64,000 nt of DNA from Natronomonas marina. Lineage in GTDB: Archaea; Halobacteriota; Halobacteria; Halobacteriales; Haloarculaceae. Location of the stretch: NCBI RefSeq assembly GCF_024298905.1, contig NZ_CP101154.1, positions 2,170,001 to 2,234,000 of the forward strand. Direction: 5' to 3'. Of the stretch, positions 17,709 through 23,878 are shown piece after piece. Position 1 is the stretch's first letter. The number at the start of each line of letters is the position of its first letter. Below the pieces are notes generated by a model. That model was not told the origin of the DNA. It saw only the letters and a program-made list of their open reading frames with translations, and ran no database searches. Made by a program: the position numbers and the translations under genes.

Positions 17709-17850
17709 TACGCGGCACGTACTGATTGTATTCGGCCGTATTCTCTGCTTTCAGAGCTTCTAACGGGCGAATCGTCGATTCGGGCGGTGATTTCGAGGTC
17801 GTGAATCCATTCGCTCGTTGCACGCGGGGTCCCTCCGTATGGCGATCCGG
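17668..17850 (-). pseudogene. Possible gene remnant reading into tRNA-Val
   Basis: On the minus strand an open frame of about 60 codons runs from an in-frame TAA near 17850 to a TGA at 17668-17670 inside the tRNA. Its last residues, GRGGFEPPTSSV, are encoded by the tRNA itself; such tails are common where an integrated gene ends within a tRNA attachment site. The upstream part (including EALKAENTAEYNQYVP) has plausible codons but no start codon and no recognisable domain. It could be the tail of a lost integrase or plasmid gene, or chance. Confidence 0.3.
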
Positions 17851-17866
17851 TTATTGACTACAGTTG

Positions 17867-17880
17867 CTTATATAAAAAGA
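17867..17880 (+). promoter_or_regulatory. Strong TATA-box-like element without a clear gene
   Basis: CTTATATAAAAAGA is a near-ideal archaeal TATA box. Within the next 100 bases only very short frames exist: a 32-codon frame starting at ATG 17880, and a 29-codon frame from GTG 17917 ending just before 18006. Neither is recognisable. It may drive a small RNA or be a relic of an inserted element. The interval 17709-18049 holds nothing else I can support. Confidence 0.35.
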
Positions 17881-18049
17881 TGGATGCTGATCGGGGGTAT
17901 TCGACGCGCGCGCGCTGTGATCAACGACAGGCAGCTAATGAACTCGACTATGGTCGCAGACAATCAGAAGAGCGGTAATGATCAGGCTGACCTGTATGGC
18001 CGATAGCTCCCGTCCTACAGGGCTCTCGTCGGTTGTCTAACCTCGACAG

Positions 18050-18238
18050 TCAGGATTTATCGATCCATTCTGAGAGCGTCGCAGCAACGGTGGTGAATGC
18101 AGCGTGTTTCCCTGCTCGGTAATCATCGATTTGCGTTGGATCTTCTGAGACGACCGGGTAGGCTTCGACAACGCGTTTGATTTGCTTGAGCGTGTGAGTG
18201 TCGAGTTTCGTGGGATCGATTGTTTCCTCGTCAGTCAT
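18050..18238 (-). CDS. Small acidic hypothetical protein
   Basis: A 62-residue acidic, single-domain helical protein (for example LKQIKRVVEAYPVVSED and FTTVAATLSEWIDKS). Codons and acidity fit a real haloarchaeal gene, and an ATG start is available, but there is no motif. It is the first plausible gene inside the island beyond tRNA-Val, and lies about 120 bases from the next minus-strand gene. Confidence 0.5.
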   Translation of the reverse strand: MTDEETIDPTKLDTHTLKQIKRVVEAYPVVSEDPTQIDDYRAGKHAAFTTVAATLSEWIDKS

Positions 18239-18355
18239 GCCTTGATATTCGTATTAGTCGTATTTGAGTCGGTGGGGTTGGTCACCCCCAATGCGTACTC
18301 AGAACTTAGTCGGTATGCCAGTACGAACACCAGAGCAGCAAGGTGCTGCCAGAGC

Positions 18356-18703
18356 TCAGCACCCACAGTCGTCGAGAATTTCGACTAATTCCCGAGCGCG
18401 GGTCGCTTTTCGCCGCGCAGAACGGAGCTCACGGTCCACCTCTGATGTGGACATACCTGTCTCATCAGCTGTCCGCTGTCGTCCAACGCCCGCGATCGCG
18501 CGGAATGCGAGGGCCTGAGCCTCTTTGGTATCAAACATCCCCCTTTTACTGAGTGAGCTGGAGATCATGTAGACACGATCCACTCCAGAATCTACGCCAT
18601 CGATGTCAGCCGGCCATCCCATGTTCTCGAACTCTGTCTCGGTGAGTACCGTGTCACCGTCGTCTGTGCCTGTGCTTGTTTCGCTGTTGTCTTCTCGTGT
18701 CAT
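18356..18703 (-). CDS. Hypothetical protein with sigma-like helix-turn-helix
   Basis: A 115-residue acidic protein. The first 45 residues are a Thr/Asp/Glu-rich leader; residues about 60-110 read as a helix-turn-helix of the sigma region 4/LuxR style (AFRAIAGVGRQRTADETGM then STSEVDRELRSARRKAT), ending DDCGC. It is likely a small DNA-binding protein of an integrated element. A tRNA fragment lies just beyond its start. Confidence 0.6.
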   Translation of the reverse strand: MTREDNSETSTGTDDGDTVLTETEFENMGWPADIDGVDSGVDRVYMISSSLSKRGMFDTKEAQALAFRAIAGVGRQRTADETGMSTSEVDRELRSARRKATRARELVEILDDCGC

Positions 18704-18738
18704 GGTTTGTCTTGAAGCCGGGATCTCCGCCGACCTGA

Positions 18739-18765
18739 TGGCCCGCCCGGGAGTCGAACCCGGGC
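18739..18765 (-). other. tRNA 3'-end-like fragment (T-arm and acceptor strand)
   Basis: Read on the minus strand, CCCGGG-TTCGACT-CCCGGG forms a T-arm with the invariant TTCGA, followed by GCGGGCC-A as an acceptor 3' strand. No D-arm, anticodon arm with U33, or matching 5' acceptor strand is present upstream, so this is not a functional tRNA. It is best explained as an attachment-site copy left by an element that targets another tRNA. Confidence 0.5.
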
Positions 18766-18814
18766 CCCTGCACCGGGGAGCGCCCGCCGAGCAAATCCAC
18801 GGTCTTGGGGCGTT

Positions 18815-19555
18815 TTATCGGACGGTCACCGATACGAGCGGAGACGGAGGGACGACATCGAACTCGGCTAAGAGCTGGCGGACATCCGCCATGACGTCGC
18901 TCCGATGGTGGCAGTCGGGGTGACTGACGACCCCGTTCTCGTTACGGAAGGACACACGCCACGGATCGAATTCGCCGGCAGGGATTCCGTTCCAGTCCTC
19001 AACGGCCTCAGGTGCGTGTGCCGCAGCCACGTCCTCCGCGCCCTCAACCGCTTCTCGCGGGTTCTCACGGACATATTGGAGGAAATGCACGACTCCATCG
19101 TCGAACTCGTGAGCGTGATCATTGACGAAAGTAATGGCATCCGTGAGTGCGTCTTGGTCAACTTCTGCGTGAGCGGTCCAGGTCTCCACTCCGACCGCTT
19201 TGACGCTGTGCCACGCGTCAACGAGGTAGTTGTTGGGATGAGTGAGGCTAACGAGAACGTCTTCTCCGGTCTCCGGGATGTGGTAGATCTCCTTTTGGGA
19301 CCCGTGATCGGGTTTGAGTGTGTAGGAGTGCGTCCAGTTGTCCGGTATGCTCCAGAGTTTGTCGCCTTCCTCGACGTCGGTACGAGTTGCGGGGACGCGA
19401 CGCGTCCACTTATCATTCGGGTCGTGGCCGCGGGATTTGATGACGTGCTCGTTTGTTTCTTCGTCTCGCGTGACGGTGAGCGTTCCGTCGGCGCGGTAAT
19501 GTCGAACTGTACTGCTGTCGTGTTGTGGGGGGAGTTCTCGGGTCATCTTTGTCAC
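18815..19555 (-). CDS. Hypothetical protein, island-borne
   Basis: A 246-residue acidic protein, starting either at 19555 or at a second Met three codons in. The N-terminal half is beta-rich (TVRHYRADGTLTVTRDEETN, TGEDVLVSLTHPNNYLVD) and the C-terminal half helical, with a His/Cys cluster SHPDCHHRSD near 218-227 that could bind metal. No family recognised. Its 3' end lies within 50 bases of the tRNA fragment, so it probably arrived with that element. Confidence 0.6.
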   Translation of the reverse strand: MTKMTRELPPQHDSSTVRHYRADGTLTVTRDEETNEHVIKSRGHDPNDKWTRRVPATRTDVEEGDKLWSIPDNWTHSYTLKPDHGSQKEIYHIPETGEDVLVSLTHPNNYLVDAWHSVKAVGVETWTAHAEVDQDALTDAITFVNDHAHEFDDGVVHFLQYVRENPREAVEGAEDVAAAHAPEAVEDWNGIPAGEFDPWRVSFRNENGVVSHPDCHHRSDVMADVRQLLAEFDVVPPSPLVSVTVR

Positions 19556-19917
19556 GTGTCGTGGACTGTTGGTACTGCTGACACGCGACGTCCGACGACG
19601 CGCTGGCCCCGCGTCGGAAAGGGACTATGATACCGAGGATTGTGGTATCGGGTTGTCTTGCCAGAGAGGTCTATGCATCGTCAGCTTGCAGATGCGAGAG
19701 GGTTCTAGGGCGTCGCTGGCTGAAAAAATGAACCACGCTGGTATAAACCCTCGTCGTACACAGTCCACATTGATCCGTTACACCCGGAAGGCAGGAACTA
19801 TCGATCCACTCCAAGTGCGTCGCGGTGACAGTCGTGTACTCGGCTGGAAAGGATTTATTTGATACTCCAGACTCACCCGGTTACAAGAGTTCGCCGCTCG
19901 TAACCGCCGAGACAGAC
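19556..19917. other. Intergenic gap, no gene supported
   Basis: Frames here are short and lack acidic composition. The right end contains GGATTTATTTGATAC near 19851-19865, a possible TATA element for the ADP-ribosylglycohydrolase gene some 60 bases downstream. Nothing else is visible. Confidence 0.4.
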
Positions 19918-20844
19918 ATGGCTGCACCAGACGCTCCCACCGGCGTACTCTTAGGTCTCGCCTGCGGCGACGCCTTGGGTCGTCCCGTAGAGTTTCGCTC
20001 CGCAGAATCGATCGCCGAACAGTACGGGACGGTCACAGAGATGCTTGACCACGGGACGCACGGCCAACCCGCGGGGACTGTCACCGATGACTCCGATCTC
20101 GCGCTGTGTATCGCACGGAGTCTCGTCGAACAGGAAGCGTTTGATGGAGAAGATATCGCAGACCGATTCCACGAGTGGTACGAGAGCGGTCCCTTCGACA
20201 TCGGGCTGATGACCGCTGATGCCATCCGCGAGTACGCGAGCGGAACGTCCTGGCGAGATGCCGGACGCGAAGTCTGGCAACACCGCGCCGAAGGCTCAAA
20301 CGCCGGTAATGGCAGCGTGATGCGGTGTGCACCGCACGCGATTGCCTTCACCGACAACCCCGACGCGCTCGTACAGGTGAGCCGACAGTCCTCTGCGATC
20401 ACGCACTACGACCCGCGTTGCACCTACGGGTGCGCAATCCTGAACTGCACGATCGCCGGGTACCTCCGAGGTGACGACGACCCGCTCACGGATGCCCTCA
20501 ACCGTGTCGAAGATGACGCGCCGGACGAACTCGTCGAGACGCTGCGACTCGTGCCTGACCACGTCGATGCGAGTCAATTACCGAACAGCGGATACGTCGT
20601 CCATACACTCCAGACGGCGCTGCACGACGCGCTGACAGCCGACAATGCGGAGGATGCCATCGTGACCGCTGTTAACCGCGGCGGCGACACGGACACGATT
20701 GGAGCCATTACAGGCGCGCTTGTCGGCGCGCGCTTCGGGAGTGAGTCGCTTCCTGACCGGTGGCTCACCACTATTGAGTATCGTGATGATCTCGAACTTC
20801 TCGCGCACGCACTGGCAACCACGGAGATCGACGCAGGAATGTGA
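19918..20844 (+). CDS. ADP-ribosylglycohydrolase family protein
   Basis: A 308-residue enzyme of the DraG/ARH family, which removes ADP-ribose from proteins, nucleic acids or other conjugates. Diagnostic features are GVLLGLACGDALGRPVEF at the N-terminus, the metal-binding GTVTDDSDLAL block (about 58-68), GSNAGNGSVMR in the middle, and the C-terminal RGGDTDTIGAITGAL metal site. The frame is open 31 codons further upstream, but the family starts at the ATG at 19918. Located in the island, so a role in reversing ADP-ribosylation by toxins or phage enzymes is possible but is inference. It ends six bases before the convergent gene. Confidence 0.93.
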   Translation: MAAPDAPTGVLLGLACGDALGRPVEFRSAESIAEQYGTVTEMLDHGTHGQPAGTVTDDSDLALCIARSLVEQEAFDGEDIADRFHEWYESGPFDIGLMTADAIREYASGTSWRDAGREVWQHRAEGSNAGNGSVMRCAPHAIAFTDNPDALVQVSRQSSAITHYDPRCTYGCAILNCTIAGYLRGDDDPLTDALNRVEDDAPDELVETLRLVPDHVDASQLPNSGYVVHTLQTALHDALTADNAEDAIVTAVNRGGDTDTIGAITGALVGARFGSESLPDRWLTTIEYRDDLELLAHALATTEIDAGM

Positions 20845-20849
20845 CCGAT

Positions 20850-21182
20850 CTAAGCTGTGTCAAGGATCTGGTCCCACAGGCCGGGTAGATTCTCGATGCG
20901 TTCCCACCCATCCGCTTCATCGACGTTCTCGTCAACGATGCTGATCCCTTCGAAGTACTCGTCGAGGACTTCCGCGCGCTCCATCGCCAGTGGCGGTGTA
21001 CAATAATCCTCCTCGATCCAGACCGCCTCGCCAGTCTCGGGATCGAAGCGAGCGTTCTGCAGGGCCTTCATCATCGCCTGCCCGAACGGCTCCATCTGCT
21101 CGATCTCACCACTCTCTATGCGCTCGCGCAATTCGGGGAGGCGCTGCCGCAGTGGCTGTGCACGCACGAATCGATACGCCAT
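20850..21182 (-). CDS. Hypothetical protein
   Basis: A 110-residue acidic protein beginning MAYRFVRAQPLRQRLP and ending WERIENLPGLWDQILDTA. It is mostly helical with one short strand pair around ARFDPETGEAVWIEED. No known motif. Codon use is good, and it sits tail-to-tail with the ADP-ribosylglycohydrolase gene, six bases apart, which may indicate a historical pair but no shared transcript. Confidence 0.6.
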   Translation of the reverse strand: MAYRFVRAQPLRQRLPELRERIESGEIEQMEPFGQAMMKALQNARFDPETGEAVWIEEDYCTPPLAMERAEVLDEYFEGISIVDENVDEADGWERIENLPGLWDQILDTA

Positions 21183-21233
21183 ACCCGCAGGTAGGTCAGT
21201 GCCAGGAATAAACGTTCCACGCGCCAGTCGTCC

Positions 21234-21407
21234 CTACGAGAGAGTAATCGGTAGCGACTCGTTGCGGAGAACGTAGTGTGGTGGGTCACACGCAGTCGTG
21301 ACTGCGTGGACACCGACACCCGCTTCCCGTACCGCGGCGAGCAGGTCGGCGAACTCAGGATCGACGTCGCGGTATGGCCGGAAGCGTTCGACGCAGACCC
21401 CGGTTTC
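21234..21407 (-). pseudogene. C-terminal fragment of SfsA
   Basis: Residues from ETGVCVERF onward (FRPYRDVDPEFADLL, AAVREAGVGVHAVT, YVLRNESLPITLS) match the C-terminal region of SfsA-family DNA-binding proteins, in which a DP-aF block is followed by a GV-V-A strand and a final LP strand. Only about 57 of the usual ~230 residues are present; upstream in the frame the sequence becomes unrelated and AT-rich (21420-21470). The gene was cut by an insertion or deletion, marking a recombination boundary. Confidence 0.6.
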
Positions 21408-21467
21408 GCGGCGAATAATCCTTTTGCCCGGCACAAGAAATAAGTAAAAGTAATTATTAAGATTGTT

Positions 21468-21818
21468 TTGATGAGCATAGGGCATTTCTTCGATGCCGGC
21501 GGACACCTCGACTACGGGGACGCGGCCACGTTGCTGCCGATCGAAGAGTTGCAGGCGAGAGTGTACACCCACCGAGATGCGGAGCGTGCCCTCAAGGACG
21601 CATCAGCCGAATCCGTGCTTGCTATCAGACCAACGGGGTTAGCAAGCAGCTACGCGTTGACGCAGCGACCACTGACGGCGGTCGAGGTCGCATCACTGGA
21701 CGACGAGTTCCGGGAACAACTCGACAGGGCACTCGATCCCGATCTGGCACAGTTCGAACTTATTCAACTCGGGAGAGCGACGACGCCAGCACAGAACCGC
21801 AGTCTCGCAGAGTTTTGA
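21468..21818 (+). CDS. Hypothetical protein
   Basis: A 116-residue (or one shorter, from the second Met) acidic protein starting MSIGHFFDAGGHLDYGDA. It is predicted helical in the centre (VYTHRDAERALKDASAESVLA) with no recognised domain. An AT-rich block with AAGTAAAAGTAATTATTAAG at about 21441-21460 immediately upstream is a good promoter candidate and lies at the junction with the sfsA fragment, so this gene and its promoter probably came in with the insertion. Confidence 0.5.
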   Translation: MMSIGHFFDAGGHLDYGDAATLLPIEELQARVYTHRDAERALKDASAESVLAIRPTGLASSYALTQRPLTAVEVASLDDEFREQLDRALDPDLAQFELIQLGRATTPAQNRSLAEF

Positions 21819-21834
21819 CGGTCACTGGCGGCGT

Positions 21835-23199
21835 CTAAATAACCCCGAATGTGACGAGGAGGCCGAGGATCACCAGTAGCGTCGTCACAATACTGCCGCC
21901 GACCAGTGGTTTGTTCTCCATCGCCCTCTCGTGGATCGGCATCTCTGCGTACTCCTCGCGGAACGCTTCGAGGTTCTGTTCGTCGTAGAAGTACTTCGTC
22001 TTCAGCGCGAACCGTTCGGTGACCGCACAGCCCGTACAGACCGGTTTGCCTTCCAACCGCTCGGTCTCAATGTGGCTGTCACAGGCGATCGCCCCGCAGT
22101 TGGGACAGTAAGTGTAGGTCTCCTTGACGCCACTGGTCTCACAGTGGACGCAACGATGGATGCCGTCCTTGACGGTGACACGCGAGGGGCCCGCGGCGTA
22201 GTACTCGTAGGGATAGGAATACTCCCCTAGCTCAGTCGTCTGGTGAACTTCAGGGAGGTAGACCGGTTCGATCGACTGGACCGAGATGTCCGAGAGATTC
22301 GGCTCGCAGGTCTTGTTATACGTGACGTTGTTATCGCCGGTGTAGGTGACCGTCGTCGTGTGATAGTCCTGGAGCCGATCAACGACCCACTCCTTGTACT
22401 CGGTCTGGGTTTGCCCGAACCGGCGCTCCTCAACGTCGTCGAACACCTCCTCGAACTGCTCCGTGTCGAGTTCGATCGTCGAATGGAGGTTCTCGGTGAC
22501 CAGTGTCCCGACCTTGTCGTCAGCAACCTGCGGGTATCCCCGCTCCGCGTGGACGACGAACCGCGTGCGGTCGTTAATCCGATGAATGACACCTACTGAT
22601 GTCTCGAAGACCGCGTTGGTGTCGGCGGTGATCGCAACCACTGGGCGAAACGTGGCTTGTGAGTACGGTTCGCGGAGTTCCGTCGCTTCGATGTTCTCGA
22701 TGTCCCGGAATGCCTCTTCGACGGGTGCAGTCACCGACGCTGCCGGATCGTAGGGGCGAAGCGTCTCGTCGCAGAGGATCTCGATGCGCCCGTTGTAGAG
22801 ATCGAGGCCTATCTCGTCGGCGATCTCTCGCAGATCCTCGCCGTCGATAAGTTCGATGGGGTGTGGATCGTCATTCTTCCGGAGGCGCTGAGCGTACTCC
22901 TGGGCTGGGTTCGTGAACCGGCCCGTGGTGACGACGATTCCGCGCCTGGGGCCGTCGAAGTCGAAGGTGGCGATAGCCGAATGCAACTTCTGAACGACTG
23001 GTCGACCGACAGTGTCGGTGTGCTTGCACTCGACGATGACCGCTCGCCGCATCCCGTCGACGACCTCCTCCATAATGACGTCTCGACCCTCGTCGGCGGT
23101 CCGGTCGGCCTGCCGGACGTTCTCGTAGCCAAGGTTCCGGAATACGTCCTCCATTAGATCTTCGAACTCGAACCCTGAGAGGTCGTCCAAGACAGCCAT
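21835..23199 (-). CDS. Mrr-like restriction endonuclease with zinc ribbons and C-terminal membrane helix
   Basis: About 454 residues. The N-terminal Mrr_cat/PD-(D/E)XK domain shows FEFEDLMEDVFRNLGYENV, ADEGRDVIME (catalytic Asp) and AVIVECKHT (E-x-K), then a VVQKLHSAIATF helix. The middle (about 160-340) is beta-rich and unrecognised. Around 355-420 there are two Cys pairs with CVHC, CPNC and a later CTGC, forming a zinc-ribbon region. The last ~25 residues are hydrophobic (IVTTLLVILGLLVTFGVI), a single transmembrane anchor. The start at 23199 is placed at MAVLDDLSG where the domain begins. Mrr enzymes cut modified or foreign DNA; anchoring one to the membrane is unusual and could act on incoming DNA. 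Confidence 0.82.
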   Translation of the reverse strand: MAVLDDLSGFEFEDLMEDVFRNLGYENVRQADRTADEGRDVIMEEVVDGMRRAVIVECKHTDTVGRPVVQKLHSAIATFDFDGPRRGIVVTTGRFTNPAQEYAQRLRKNDDPHPIELIDGEDLREIADEIGLDLYNGRIEILCDETLRPYDPAASVTAPVEEAFRDIENIEATELREPYSQATFRPVVAITADTNAVFETSVGVIHRINDRTRFVVHAERGYPQVADDKVGTLVTENLHSTIELDTEQFEEVFDDVEERRFGQTQTEYKEWVVDRLQDYHTTTVTYTGDNNVTYNKTCEPNLSDISVQSIEPVYLPEVHQTTELGEYSYPYEYYAAGPSRVTVKDGIHRCVHCETSGVKETYTYCPNCGAIACDSHIETERLEGKPVCTGCAVTERFALKTKYFYDEQNLEAFREEYAEMPIHERAMENKPLVGGSIVTTLLVILGLLVTFGVI

Positions 23200-23257
23200 A
23201 CAGTATGTTCGAGATTTTATTTCCACTTACATATGCGTTATCAGGAAACTAGAAGAG

Positions 23258-23428
23258 GTGGATGTCCATCTGGCGGTTACCCACTCGGCCACCTACATCC
23301 TCGGTGACGCTCACACAAACACCTGCGAGAACCGTCACAGCTTCTTTTGCCAGTGGCTGGCGAAGCTCCGCGGTGTCTCGAAGTATCACCTCCAGAACTA
23401 CCTCGATTTCTTCGCACTGAAACGCAAC
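23258..23428 (+). pseudogene. Transposase C-terminal remnant (IS1595/ISXO2-like)
   Basis: The translation THSATYILGDAHTNTCENRH, then SFFCQWLAKLRGVSKYHLQ and YLDFFALKRN matches the end of ISXO2-like/IS1595-family transposases, which carry H-TN--EN-W followed by RGVSK and a final FA--R block. The catalytic Glu of HTNxxEN is present (CEN), but the rest of the enzyme and any start are missing, and downstream codons are unrelated. No terminal repeats were found. Confidence 0.7.
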
Positions 23429-23878
23429 TCACCGGCGACTGATTCGAGAAGCTCCTGTGTTACAGTAACCGGGATGAGCGTCTACGATATCAACGCCGAT
23501 GATTTTGAGCCGGGCACTGTTAACTTCGATGTTCGACGATTGTTGGCACCCGCTGGTGAACGGGGGGTGTCCGCAATTAGACGGTGCATCAGACTCTAAG
23601 ACTAGCGTTTCACGAAGGGATAGCCAACTATCCACACACCACTCGATCAGTCTAGATCTTGCACCCCTGTCGAGTCACCCTCTCCGAAATCAGCTCCCTC
23701 TGATCGCGTCGGTTCGCGCTGCCGTTCATCGTAGGCCTCGTGCCATTCCTCGATGACTGGCCGGCTGCCAGCCCCGTGGGGCGTGCGTCGCTGTCGATGT
23801 GTCTCTAAGTGTCGACAGTGTATGGTTCACTACCACGCCACGGCACGGTTTTATTCGTCTTAGACCGCTGCTGTGTGT
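23429..23878. other. Intergenic remnant region
   Basis: No intact gene. On the minus strand an acidic frame ending at 23647 (containing RPVIEEWHEAYDERQ and ending GVQDLD) is open for about 50 codons with coding-like composition but has no start; it may be a gene tail. The right end holds GTTTTATTCGTC near 23849-23860, a plausible TATA element for the PLD-family operon about 25 bases downstream. Confidence 0.35.

Noticed and set aside
17818..18006. 62-residue plus-strand frame after tRNA-Val
   Set aside because: Begins upstream of the TATA box, is basic and not acidic, and has no motif.
18739..18810. Complete tRNA gene on the minus strand
   Set aside because: Only the T-arm and acceptor 3' strand fold; no D-arm, U33 anticodon loop or 5' acceptor partner exists.
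18603..18923. Plus-strand frame with RPGVEPGPLHRGA
   Set aside because: The Pro-Gly-Val-Glu-Pro string is a translation of the tRNA 3' fragment and its flank, not a protein.
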